Made by a program: the position numbers and the translations under genes
The notes under the pieces: model-generated
Told to the model about the DNA's origin: nothing
Seen by the model: only the letters and a program-made list of their open reading frames with translations
Databases searched by the model: none
Shown: positions 24,397 through 35,573 of the stretch, piece by piece
How positions within the stretch are numbered: position 1 is the stretch's first letter
Layout: every line of letters begins with the position of its first letter
DNA from: Tricholoma matsutake
Taxonomy: Eukaryota > Basidiomycota > Agaricomycetes > Agaricales > Tricholomataceae
Assembly (NCBI GenBank): GCA_026075535.2
Contig: AP026544.2
Span: 9,610,001 to 9,674,000, forward strand
Reading direction: 5' to 3'
Length of the DNA: 64,000 nucleotides

Positions 24397-24971
24397 TTGT
24401 GCTAACTCAACCGGTTTTACCCGGCTCTAGGTTCGTCGTAAAGGCGGGTTCCAAGGGTAAGGAGGCTTTTCGTAGGCCTCTGCGCTCTTCCGAAACATTC
24501 CGAAATAGTCAGCTGACTGCGCTTCAGATCACTTCTCTCTGGGAAAAGACGCTTCCGAGCCGTGAGCGTCACGCGCCCGATCGGCCAGGTACGCTTTGCA
24601 GCCGTGGGACGTCTGTTCGGTTCCCGGGCTCTCGGGCGCGGCACAATCACGCCAAGCCGAACTGGCAGTTCGCTTGCACGTCGCGTTATCCCAGGATGCC
24701 GTTTGGCATCGTTGTCGTCTCTCTTCCTTCCCCTCTTCCCTCCGTCTATGAATGGGTGGGCACATTAAACTGAGCTGTCCAGCCTCTACAGTGGGAGCCC
24801 CTGGGTGGCGAGGTTCAATGTTGACCCCTCTTTCTCTTGTTCTCACTCCCTGCTTGTTCATCGTGCTGATTTCACATCCCCCCAATCCTCAGACCCGCCC
24901 TTGAATCGGCTCATGGTTCATCAATCAAGCTCATTGGACAATGTCTCACACTGCTCCCAGCCTGTTTCAAT

Positions 24972-26642
24972 GTGATCCCCTTCGATCTGTTGGTGCTCCT
25001 TGTCCTTGTCGCTGCTGCCTCCATCCTCACCATGATGGTCTCTACTGTTGTGTCAGCTGATGGTCTTCCTGAGCATCGTGCCAAGTGCATGTGTTTCTCA
25101 CTAGACATTCCCCCCTCTGCTGACGTGGCTGCCGCCGATCCTGCTGGCTCTCCCATGACTGTTGAGCTCCCATTTCCTGGCGAGTTCATTGATGGGGAGT
25201 TCCAGGTGGTCTATGAAACCCTGTGAGCTCTCATCTCATGCTTGTCAAAACCAACTAACACCTGTGATCTGTTTTAGCGAGGGGAGCAAGGCCTTGCTCC
25301 CCTCGAAGCTCTCTGCAAACAGTTCAAGCTGCCACACAGTGCACCGAACAAAGTGGCCCTCATCAAGCGCTTGACGGAGTTCAGCCAGCAGAAGGAGAAA
25401 TGGCAAGGGTATGTCAGATTGATGCACATTATCTTCCAGGACTGACCCATCATGCAGCATCCTGCCTGGAGCTCACCGTGCCCATTGTGGTCCTCACAGT
25501 GGCACAAAGAACACTAGCATGAAGAAATCAGCTCAGCGCCGCATCGCACTTTTCCCTCCTCTCGACGTCGCCCACTTGATGGATACATCGGTTGACTGCC
25601 GCACACAGGAGGAGATCGAGAACATCCTTCCCTGGGTAAGGGTCTGTTCTCTCGTCCTCTCCGTCCACTCACCAGCTGCAGGTGAAGATGATAGGCATGA
25701 TGTACCCATATCCACCTCCATGCTCATCTGTGATGGTCACCTGTGTCATGCCTGCTATGGCAGCACCATTCATTGCCCCCACTGCTGCTCCTGCTGACAA
25801 CGACATGCAGGTAAAGACGTTTAAGATGCTGCAAGAGATCCTCCTCCATGTCAACCCCTCTCTCACTCAGCTGTGGACAACAATGCTCGGGTCCCCTCTG
25901 TTCCTCTAGCTGCCATACAGCCTCCTGTGTCTGCTTTGATCAACCTGCAGTCTCTCACCTCCCTCTCGCTCCCTCTCATGCCTGCCCCACCTCTCGGTGT
26001 AGTCATCCAGAGCAGCAGCAAGCCTGGAAAGGCAGCCGACATCCGCACCATTATACTGGGCAATGGCACAGAGCTCAAGCCCACTCTCACTGAGATACCC
26101 GATCCACCTGTGGTGTCATTCATTGACAACATCCCCCGACTGAACCAGATGTGGGATGACACCTTGATCCACTGGCGCAAGGACTCTTGACTGCACATTC
26201 GAGGTGAAGCTATCACTCTCAGCTACTGGCCTGTGCTGTACAAGTATTCAGGAGCACCTATGTGGAAGGGAATCAAGGACAAGTTCTTCGAATGGAAGGT
26301 AAGCAGTGATACCATGGCTCTGACAGGCACTGTCCACTCACACTTGTTGTCCTTGCCCAGGTGCTTGTACACTGCTTCCAATGTGGCTCACCCAAAGAAT
26401 TCTGGTCAGAGTTCACTACCGCTGGCAAGCCACTCTCGTATACAGCAATTGTCAGGCAGCTCCAGGAACAGTGTGAGGCAGTGGATCTGATCCTTACAGA
26501 GAAGGCACGACAGGAGTATGGGGATACATTCAACCATGTGTTCTCATACCATGGCCATGGCTCAGAGCAGGTTGTGATGTCGAAGACATCTGACATTGCA
26601 AAGCACTATTGTAAGCTCCATGACCTTTCCTCCCTTGAGTAG
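24972..26642 (+). pseudogene. SAP-domain protein of a repetitive Agaricomycete family
   Basis: Exons can be followed at 24972-25222 (…TVELPFPGEFIDGEFQVVYE), 25278-25410 (SAP helix-extension-helix: LAPLEALCKQFKLPHSAPNK, VALIKRLTEFSQQ), about 25460-25635, 25681-25810, about 25870-26300 and about 26360-26642. Introns have normal ends (for example GTATGT at about 25410 and GTAAGG at about 25636). The SAP domain binds DNA. The C-terminal part has the family's conserved blocks (FIDNIPRLNQMWDDT, SYWPVLYKYSGAPMWKGIKD, FNHVFSYHGHG). A TGA at 26188-26190 and an apparent one-base phase error at the first intron make a functional product doubtful. It converges on the tyrosine recombinase, 160 bp away. 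Confidence 0.6.
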
Positions 26643-26799
26643 ACTACCTTCCTTCCACTTTCTCATTATGTTGCTCGTGATTTCTCACATTCAATAGCCT
26701 ACACATTGCTTAACTTTGTTTGTCTGACAGTAGATAGGTATCTAAGATACACATGTTACATAGCATAGGTTTGAACAATACAATACTACAAGCTGTCTT

Positions 26800-28528
26800 T
26801 CATGCACAGTGGCAGGACCTCCCACAGCTGAAGCACTTCTTTGTGGGTGCTCGGTAGGGGTTTGTCAGGTCCTCTCGCCTCTCAGTTGGGTTGTCATTCC
26901 AAGATATGAGATACTTGACAATTGTCAGGTTGGTGAATTCTGTGCTCCACCCACCCCACTCACAGATAGTTCTCAGTGACTAGCGCTTGTGTGATGCAAA
27001 ATACTGGCAGCCTCCCCAACAGAAAGAGTGGGTGCTGTATGGGGATGGGTCAATGTTCACATCTAGCAAATTGTTATGGAACATCTCCAAAAATGTATCT
27101 GAGGTCTATGTGAATCAAGCTGAGCATACAATAAACAATGGGAGGTGGCACAAACTCACCATTGGCTTCTCTGTCACTCTGTCACTCACATCCATCCAGC
27201 GAAACAGGTAGCCAGTTTTGATTTCACTCACACTGATCCAGTCAGCCAATGCTTGGACAGGACAGAGGTAGGCATCATCATTTAGCTGGAGGTGGAGATG
27301 GAAAGGCTTAATCTCTGTGGATGGAGGGCCAAGTTGATAAATTTGGCCAAACACAGTGTCTGGAACCATCCAACTTACCTCCAAACTAATGGGTCTTTCG
27401 ATATGGCAGTGTGAGGGTGACAAGAGTTCTCTCTATCTTTATGTGTGACATCTTTATCTTCAGCACCTCATCAACTCGAAGCATGCACCAGAAGGCAAGG
27501 TTATAGGCTGCAGCAAGCAAATGGCGGGTGTGCTCCCCCCCCCCCCATTTATCAGAAGTCTTCTTGCTGCATGAGCCAGGTGCATAAGCTGGAATATCTC
27601 TGTTCTCTGGCTGATGATTGAAGTTGTGAAGCTTCTTGAGGATTTCCTGGCAGCAACTTTGTTGTCAACTTTGGTACCACCATGAACATAGTATTAGCTT
27701 ACAGGTGTGATTGCATGGGCACTCATAGTTGTCTCCCCTGCTCATACCTGTTGGTGATGTCAGAAGCTCTGATTATCCTGCAATCATATGCCCTCACCTT
27801 TTGGTGCCTGAGGCTCAACATGTAGCTGGACACTGTCTGAGAGACTGACAGGTTTCCAACCATCTTTCCTGTTGTTTCATTCTTGTGCCAGGGCAGTGAT
27901 CCAAGACCGTAGATGCGACCAAAGATATAGGTCATTGAGGCCCGCATCTTCTGGGCATGGGAGTATGTTCCACAAATTGTGGTGGGTGGCTTGGGATTGC
28001 CATCAAGCTGTAACTCATCACAGCTGGAGAATGATACAATGTCAGCCAGTGGATGGCTAGAGTCTGAGGCATGCTCATTGATGATCCAAGCACAGATGAA
28101 CCATGGAGACTGTGGGTGTGGTGTCTCCTGGAGAAACTCCTCCCGCTTCATGATCAGCCCTTGCTTGATCAAGAAATCCACACAGCGGTTTGCTTGACTG
28201 TGCATGCAGTGATCAGTCATCTTGCAGTAACACAGGAGTGTGTCTGCTAAAAATCAAACCTTGTGTATTCATTGTGGGTGTTCTCAGAAACACCCTTTGA
28301 AGCATCTTGCAGTGTGCTCTGGAGCTGCCAAAAATCCTCAGCAATGTCAGCTTCCTGTTCATGGTCATCATCAGCATTGGTGGGCAGCCCCAAGGCCTCT
28401 TGTTCCCCATTGACATCATCTTCAATCTATCCAGGTGTAGGCTTCTCCCACCCATCCTTAGGTTCAATGGCATTCAGAACACCTGCAAAATTGGGGTTTT
28501 CAAGCAAGGAATGGGTAGTTGCAGACAT
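26800..28528 (-). pseudogene. Crypton-like tyrosine recombinase, inactivated
   Basis: The gene starts at 28528 (MSATTHSLLENPNFAGVL) and has introns near 28260, at about 27395-27330 (GTAAGT...CCACAG) and near 27115. It ends at 26800-26802 with a Cys-rich tail (KKCFSCGRSCHCA). The catalytic fold is recognisable: the first Arg in CMLRVDEVL (about 27478), the His-box THSFCWGG (about 27015), and the Tyr in TIVKYLIS (about 26905). The Arg of the H-x-x-R box is Cys here (TGT, one step from CGT), and the next residue Trp is one step from CGG. Stops lie at 28427-28429 (TAG), 27386-27388 (TAG) and 26980-26982 (TAG, where TGG is likely). Such enzymes cut and join DNA in Cryptons and DIRS elements; this one cannot act. 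Confidence 0.75.
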
Positions 28529-28903
28529 TGAGGCAGAGAGAGAGAGAGGAAGCAGAGGGAAAGGGGCAGAAAGCAATGAATTTAAAGGAGACTGAACATG
28601 TACATGCTCCTATATACAAGTATAGTACTACTACAAAAAGAAGGGAAAAAGACAACAGGTTTGCACATGCATCAGGGTGAGGAAGTGAGATCAATGACCT
28701 CATGTTTGATATAGGCTCCTGATGATGATGTGGCATGAGATGGTGGCACAGTGAAACATGCTGCATCTACACACCTTCAACGGCAGAAGAGCAGGAGGCA
28801 GAAGGCACCAAGGAGGCCTGAGCAGCAGTAACCCATGGTTCCAATGGTTTACCTGCGAAGAAACATATGATGAACCCAGCAATGAGCAGGACACAATACG
28901 GGA
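28529..28903. other. no gene recognised
   Basis: A purine-rich AG repeat at about 28537-28552 and scattered low-complexity frames. The minus-strand frames at 28700-28990 do not resemble the C-terminus of the neighbouring nuclease. Confidence 0.4.
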
Positions 28904-29099
28904 CTAACCCTTCTTGTGTGACCTGAATTCCGCTATGCATTGTGGAAGAACATGCATGACAAGCATCAGTGGCAATGTGGCGCACACATAGAATCCATCT
29001 TCCACCCAGTCACATACACCAGCCATTGTTGTCATTGTGTCATGCTCACCTTGGATCGCAGCCAAGATCTGGTCGATCATGGGCCTTACTTTGAGGGTG

Positions 29100-29759
29100 A
29101 TACAAATCTCAGACAGGTGCGAGCCAGGACAACCCCAAGCTGGCCACATCATTAGCTTGATACACGCACACACTTTTGGTCTTGCTAAATTTATCACCAC
29201 TGCAAACAACTGTCAGAAGGAATGAAGAATGTTTTTTTGTATCACTTACAGCTGCAAAATGGTTGTCGCACCAAACACAACAGCATCTGAGTCTTTGGTG
29301 ATGATGGCATCCACAAGATGCAGCTTCGAGAGCGCTGCAAGCTCAGCCTCAGCCTCACCAGGTGCCTGCCATGCTGTGAGCCAGGTAGAGACCATGATAG
29401 TGCAGGGAACATCACATACATCTACCCAGGGGAACCCTAAATGGTCGAGCATCTCCTTCATCGCTGTGGTGATCCAGTGGTGGTTCCCTTGAACTCGCTT
29501 CCCTTGCTTCTTGTTTGGTCGCTCCTGTCCATCAAAAATGAAGACAGGATATATCGGCAACTGGAGCAGGTGGCAGCAGTGTGCAAACAGCGTTGCCAGC
29601 TCAGGGCTCTTTGTATTACTATGACAATAGCATGCAGCATAAATCCAACCACTGTTCATTGACATTAGCTTCCCGCTACCACAATAGTTTAGCATGCCAC
29701 TTACCTAGCATCAATTCCCACCCAGTATCCTCGGATTCCAGCTACATTGTTGACAAACC
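29100..29759 (-). pseudogene. XPG-I structure-specific nuclease, main part
   Basis: The exon end at 29759-29705 encodes NNVAGIRGYWVGIDAS, which belongs to the XPG N-domain. Intron 29652-29704 (GTAAGT...AACAG) follows. The exon 29651-29250 holds PVFIFDGQERPNKKQGKR and the XPG internal domain with its acidic metal ligands (APGEAEAELAAL, ITKDSDAVVFGATT). After a second intron at 29249-29210, the frame with GDKFSKTKSVCVYQAND is out of phase and soon meets a stop. Family members (GEN1/FEN-like) cut branched DNA. Its first exons lie at 31649-31793, on the far side of the hAT element. In Agaricomycetes this family is multi-copy. Confidence 0.7.
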
Positions 29760-31648
29760 TAGTGTTTAAGAGTCCAGTTCAGTCCAGTTTGTTGACCCCC
29801 AAGGGGGTCAACCAGAGACCAAAACTGGTCCAAATCAATTCCCAGATTAGATGGACCGCAACCGAACTGAATAGGACCAGTCCTATTTGGTTCAGTTGAC
29901 CCCAAAAGACCAGTTTTAACCAGTCTTCAGTCTGTTTTTATGAGTCTTAACTAAATTATAATATATTGTAGATAAATTTAATTATATTTACACCCTGCGA
30001 GCAGTTGCTCACAGTGGTGTTGCTAAAAGACTGAAAGAAAATGAAGAAGAACAAGATAATAATAAAATAGCCCCACCATCTCGTGTTTGTAGTGAGGGTG
30101 GGGGGTTGAGAGTGGTTGTCATTTGTCATCTCCTCCCCATCGTGTGTTGCCACCTCCCCTGTTCTCATTGTCATCCGTTTTCCACTCCCTGTCGTTCATC
30201 TGCCCCTGGTGCATTGTTGTTCATCATTGGCACCTCCATTACCCCCTACAAGCAGTGGCTTGTAAGCAGGTTGGTGGTGCTGTGATGTGGTGTCAGCCAT
30301 CGTCCCTGGCTGCTGTTGCTGTTGCTGTCTGGAAGTGGCAGTACCCATTGCCACCCTGCAAGCAGAGGCTCGCAGCAGTGACGTAGGGCATGGGTGGGGT
30401 ACATCGAGGGCCCAGGTGCGTTGCGTGGTGGCTAGGTGACATTGTTAGTAAAAGTAATAAGATTAAAACAAAAAAAAACATACCCAACAGCCCAAACAAT
30501 GATAGTTGTTGTTTGGGCTGTCTGGATGTGGTGGTACCCATTGCCACCCTGTGAGCAGAGGCTTGCAGTGGTGACGTAGGGCATGGGTGGGGTACGGCAA
30601 GGGCCCAGGTGCATTGCGTGGTGGCTAGGTGACATTGTTAGTAAAAGTAATCAGATTAAAACAAAAAAAAACATACCCAACAGCCCAAACAACGATAGTT
30701 GTTGTTTGGGCTGTCTGGATGTGGTGGTACCCGTTGCCACCCTGCGAGCAGAGGCTCACAGTGGTGACATAGGGCATGGGTGGGGTATGGTGAGGGCCCA
30801 GGTGCATTGAATGGTGGCTAGGCAACGTCATTAGTAAAAGTAATAAGATTAAACAAAAACAAAACATACCTGATGGCCCAAACAACGCTAGTTGTTGTTT
30901 GGGCTGTCTGGATGTGGTGGTACCCATTGCCACCCATGGTGATGTAGGGCATGGGTGGGGTATGATGGCGTGGGTACAGGTGCATTGTATGGTGGCTAGG
31001 CGATGTTGTTAGCAAAATATAAGAAACTAAGAAAAGAATTGTTAGTAAAAGAAATAAGATTAAACAAAAAAAAAACATACTTGACAGCCCAAACAATGAC
31101 TAGCATTGTTTGGGCTGTCTGCTTTGCATTTGTCCTGAATTGTTCATTGGCGGTGCTTTTGGGGCAGGCAGTGTGCATGTGTTTATGGTGGTGGTGGACA
31201 TGGGACTGGATTTGTGGGAGTCATTTGTTGTTGTGGGAGTCATCTGGCAATGGTGCCACTGTTCTTTTTTTTGAGGAGCACATGACCACATGGTCCATGC
31301 ATGGCCACAGGGTATATAAGTACCTGTCAAACAACTCCTTTTCCCCTGGGCTTGTCCCGCTTCATGTAAGTATAGTATAAATAGTAATAGTAGTATTTAT
31401 ATTTTGTTCTTTTATATACTTTTATATACTTATTTCTGTATTTTGTACTTGAATAATACTATATATTTAGCAGTATAAACATGTGTGAAAGACTGGTTAA
31501 GACTGGTTTCAACCAGTTTTCTATCGGTTTTGTGATTTTTTTCCAAAACTGATCAACCAACCGCAACTGATGGTTCAGTCTCTTGCGGTTAAGTTCAGTT
31601 AAGGGTCCAGTCTTTTTCCGGTCTTATGGACTGGACCCTTGAACACTA
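29760..31648. mobile_element. hAT-like non-autonomous element inside the XPG gene
   Basis: The ends TAGTGTTTAAGAGTCCAGT and, inverted, TAGTGTTCAAGGGTCCAGT are of hAT type. The flanks GACAAACC (29752-29759) and TACAAACC (31649-31656) agree in seven of eight bases. The subterminal regions are rich in CAGT/ACTGG motifs. The interior holds no transposase. It is filled by a tandem array (30300-31117) and by a block shared with 6795-6960. The insertion splits the second exon of the nuclease gene; taking out the element and one flank restores its frame. Confidence 0.8.
30300..31117 (-). repeat. tandem array with palindrome and intron-like cassette per unit
   Basis: About four units of roughly 193-210 bp. 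Each has a hairpin of the type CAGCCCAAACAA...TTGTTTGGGCTG (30488-30520, 30681-30713, about 30875-30906, 31085-31117). On the minus strand the hairpin is followed by a cassette with donor GTATGT, branch TACTAAC (TACTAAT in one) and acceptor CTAG: 30432-30483, 30625-30676 and 30818-30869 (each 52 bp) and 30996-31080 (85 bp). The motif GAGCAGAGGCTC and the phrase GTAGGGCATGGGTGGGGTA recur between cassettes. Confidence 0.8.
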
Positions 31649-31793
31649 TACAAACCCCTTTTCAACAGCGAGGTTGCATAACAATTCTGATTTTGATATG
31701 GGAGCAAGAAGCTGATGGTGGGTACAGGGATCAGCATCAAGTGGTATCACTTAATGTGGACATACTCACCATCCACAGTCCATTGATACCCAT
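31649..31793 (-). pseudogene. XPG nuclease, first exons (N-terminus)
   Basis: Exon 1 is 31793-31770 and encodes MGINGLWM, the typical start of XPG/FEN family proteins. An intron at 31769-31712 (GTGAGT...CATCAG) follows, and exon 2 begins at 31711 (LLAPISKSELLCNLAVEKGF) and is cut at 31649 by the hAT element. The frame continues at 29759. Start choice is firm because the conserved Met-Gly is required by the fold. Confidence 0.7.
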
Positions 31794-33768
31794 AGTGCCC
31801 ACAGATGATGGAAGTTCAAGACAAACTTGAGAATAGGAGTCTTGATTTTCATCTTGCAATTGTTTAAAGGGGTCTGGCAGCAGTGATGAGCCCAGCATTT
31901 CCACTGTGAGCAGCCGATGGTGTTGCTTCCTACTGCACAAGAAGAAGGGGAGAGTTGTGGATGAGAAAGAGTAGGCATCGAGGGATACTAGTATGAGAGA
32001 ACGATAGTAGGTAGAACAATAGTAGGTAGCAGGAGATACATATGATCCTCTTTAAATGGAAAGTCATATCTCTAGGTGTAGACGTGACTAGCCTTGACTA
32101 GCCTTGATGGTGGGGAGAGAAGAGAGGATGGGGAATCCACATGTTAATAAACATTCCAATGGATAGGGATGTGATGTGGCAACTAGAAGCTGTCAAAGGA
32201 AAACTAACAGTAAGGGAGGGTGTAAATGAAAAGTGCTGGGAGAAGACTCACTCAATGATACATCAGCAGCAGAAGTGGACCAACACAGAGAGCAGGACAG
32301 CAGGATATGGTGGGGACAGTGACCTCAAGCTCCAATGCATAGCAGTTGACAGGATGAAGAAACACGATAACATGATAGATGTAAGCGAGAAGCAGACAGT
32401 GGGGATAATAGAGGGACCATCCAGGCAGGCAGCAGGGGTAATAGAGGGACAGTCCAGGCAGGCAGGGAGGATCATCTTGCTATCTATACTGGAACATCAT
32501 TTTTCCAGCTTGTGTCAGCTTCGCCTGAGTTCTCGCAGGGAGTTTGCAACATACATGATACTGGAAGGGAGTTTGTTGCCAGGAAAATGATGCTCCAGTG
32601 GGGACAGGCATATTGGCCAATACCCACCTTGTCACACTAGCTTGGCACAGGGTGCTAGATCAGGGCAAGTGGGTGATTCATCAATATGATGGTGCGTATA
32701 TAGTTCACACCTATTAAATTTCATACATGTGGGAAACACGTGCCTTCATCCCAGACAGATATAATCTGCCATGCATCCAACACCTTCCACTGTGTCGACA
32801 TCTCCACCTAACACATAACTGCTTGCTTGCTGTTTCCACATCACGCTATGCCGCCCATCACGTCTATCACACAGCTTCATTTGTTAGCAGTTGCCCCAGG
32901 AATGGCAGTGCCTGATCTTGCTCGGTAGGTCACACACTTTATTGATACGATGCGCACTGTTCAGTTGTGGTTTTGAGGTCTTTTCATTCTTGGGTATATG
33001 GTGTGTCGAACATTGGTGATGATCCTTGTGTATGGTAGCAGGACAGTACTGTACTGGTATCCCTGCATATGTTTCAATCCTTCCCCCTCCCCTTCATTTC
33101 CCCTCGGTCGGTCATCAGATTGTTGCTTGCCTCCCTTGACCGGCGTTCACTAGCTCGCTTCCATGGGGATTCAACAAGAGAGAAACATGAGGGAGCCGAA
33201 GGGGAGCCTGATAGAGTCAGGGCGAGCGCCGCGTGGACACACAGTGGGTGCACACAGCCCTACAGGTCATGCTGTGACCATCTTGTTTGGACTGTCATGT
33301 TATTCATTCGCAGTTTTACTTCTATTGCCATCTTTGGCTTGGTGCTAAATTTTAGCAGAGGCCTTGCCATTGGCCAAAGAATGAACTCAGCGCCCTCAGC
33401 ATTAGGAAGCTCTTTTTATGCCTATGCTGCTTTCCCTTCTGACATCCTCATACTTCTTTGTGCTTTTCTCACTCAATCCAAAGTAGTTCCTTGGCTCCAC
33501 CATCCAAAACTATTCTATCCTTAGTAACTACTTTACATTGTCAGAAACTCCTCATCTTGCCGAGAAATCTCACCTCACCTCTTCACAGGATTCAACTGCT
33601 CTAATTCATAGCTTCGTTACTCATTCAGTTGAATCCTAAGAGTAAGTGGCTTTCCCACTTTTTCATGGTTCAGGCAAATGTATTTACAGGAGACTCAAGA
33701 TTTTCTCTCTTTTCAGTACTTTGCCTTCACCTTTTTTGTGGAATTTCATGACATTTTCAATTTCATCT
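31794..33768. other. no gene recognised; short minisatellite
   Basis: Open frames of up to 150 residues (32141-32590 and 33069-33524) show no family resemblance. A duplicated unit of about 33 bp (GGGATAATAGAGGGACCATC and GGGTAATAGAGGGACAGTC) lies at 32400-32465. The part from about 33560 may be the leader of the DIRS element that follows. Confidence 0.4.
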
Positions 33769-35040
33769 ATGTCTGCAGACGATTTGGGCAATGTATCAAC
33801 AAATACTGAAGCTATTCGACCACAAGCTGAGGCTTGTGAACCACTTGTCAATCAAGCCACATCTGGAGCCATTCTTCCTCTCACCTTTATCCAAAGACTT
33901 TGTGAAACTGGCATTTCCTCTGCTGAAGAAGACAATTATGTCCTTCAGCTTCATCAGAGACTTGATCGACAATGCTCAACCTCTGTACCACAGGGAACGG
34001 GCGATCAACACCTATCTGCACATGGACCGAGGAATGATCCAGCGTCTTGAGAATGTACCCCTGACAGTTTGGGTGCAGAGGAACAGGATGAGTTCCAACA
34101 TCAGCAAGATGCTGCATTGGAGCAACAGCATCAGCCACCAATCGATCAGCATGAAGTCCTCAATGACATTGCATGGGCTGTTCTGCGTGCCAAACTCAGT
34201 CGAATTGAAGGCCTCTCATCAAACCGCCCTCAAAGAATCCACCACTCTCAATTCTCAGAAGAACTTGCTGACCTCCTGGGATTGTCTCGTCCCATTGATT
34301 CATCATCAATTCCTTCTTCCATTCTTGCAGCAGCTCCTCATCTCGCCAAACCTTTGGCAGCCTCCAAGTCTGATCCTCATCTTGATGCAACCAAAAAACT
34401 ACGAACCATTTTTAGTCCAGACAAGGTGCAAGATGCAATTATTAATGAGGCTCAGCTTGCTCCTCTGGCTGAACCTCTTCCTCGTTCAATCTGGCGAAAA
34501 AATTTTCAGGACCAATTTGTTGATTTTGAAAAGTTGGGGCTATGACCATAATGATGAGCCAAAGGATTTTGCTGCAGACTTTGCTCTGGTCAAAAAAGAG
34601 CAAGCTTACACTAAATGTCCTTTACATATGGATTCGAGTTTTCAGTGCATGGGAGCATGGGGTTGTGGCTCTTTACCCCCACCGAGCAGAGGAATTACAG
34701 AACTATCAGCATATGGTCATGAATCTGTTCTGTGCTTCACGATCAAATCCTCTGGTGGCAATACAATTTGATGTTGAAGCTCGAGATCATTATGTGAAAA
34801 AGCTGTTCCACATGGATGATTGTGGGCAACTTGATTTCCCTCTCCTTGCACAGCTGTTTTGTGCTGCTCAACCTGCTCTCTTCGAAGCAAACTTCACATT
34901 CAACATCGTCTTCTTCATCCAAGTGCATGGATACTCCAGGTCATAATTGGAAGCTGGGATCTTGTAGGACAGATCCTTGTCCGAATCATTGGAAACATGG
35001 TGTTTGCAGTGTCAGTGGTGAAACTCAGAGGGCTTGAGAC
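33769..35040 (+). pseudogene. Gag-like protein of the Ngaro-like element
   Basis: The frame starts at ATG 33769 (MSADDLGNVSTNTEAI), has a TGA at 34048-34050, and continues in the same frame to 34545 (LLGLSRPIDSSSIP, KKLRTIFSPDKVQDAI, WRKNFQDQFVDFEKLGL). The next conserved block (DEPKDFAADFALVKK, about 34555) is in another frame and switches again near 34635 to FSAWEHGVVALYPHRAEELQNYQ and LDFPLLAQLFCAAQPAL. The end near 35020 (HGVCSVSGETQRA) resembles the cysteine-rich nucleocapsid end of the family. At least two frameshifts and one stop make it non-functional. Confidence 0.65.
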
Positions 35041-35165
35041 AACGAATCCTGCTTCTCCTCACCTCTGATCAGGATCTACTGCTTTCTTAAGAAAAGGTCT
35101 CTGCTTTTATCGATTGGGGTCCCATCTCTCTCAATGACAACACTCGCAAATGCAAGGCAGTTGAT

Positions 35166-35573
35166 GTGATCGATGTAGTGCATTTTTGGTGTGGTTTCAT
35201 TTGGGGGGACAATCATCATCATAATCATATCTCTCCAGCTGTGTTATACACTGAAACAGCACCCCCACTTCCTTCTCATCCACTCTCTCTCATTGAGGAC
35301 CCAATAATTCAAGCATCTTTGTGGTCTCTCGGGGCTTCTGTCAAGGTTGAGACTCCTTTCAATGTTGATCGTTTTGAGAACCTGTTGCATGAGTCATGAC
35401 CACCCCAATCAGCCCTTTGTCTGTTCAGTTGTGAAGGGTCTGTGCGAAGGGTTTTGGCCTTTCAATGAGGGAGAATGGAAGCTTGAATTAGAGGAGGTGG
35501 TTGGGAACTATGCATCAGATGATAGAGACCTGACTGCCATCTGAGCTTTTTGTGACAAGGAAGTTGCAGCTGG
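35166..35573 (+). pseudogene. DIRS reverse transcriptase, N-terminal segment
   Basis: The frame has SLGASVKVETPFNVDRFENLL, then after a frameshift near 35397 HPNQPFVCSVVKGLCEGFWP and NYASDDRDLTAI. A TGA at 35542-35544 sits where Arg would be expected, and the frame runs on as AFCDKEVAAG up to the LTR element at 35574. The next codons are found at 37880. Confidence 0.65.

Noticed and set aside
33069..33524. 151-residue open frame as a membrane protein gene
   Set aside because: It has hydrophobic patches, but no start context, introns or family resemblance, and it overlaps other frames.
33791..34771. 326-residue plus-strand frame as a gene
   Set aside because: Most of it is a shadow of the Gag frame; only its segment near 34555-34630 carries family-like sequence, which is explained by a frameshift in Gag.
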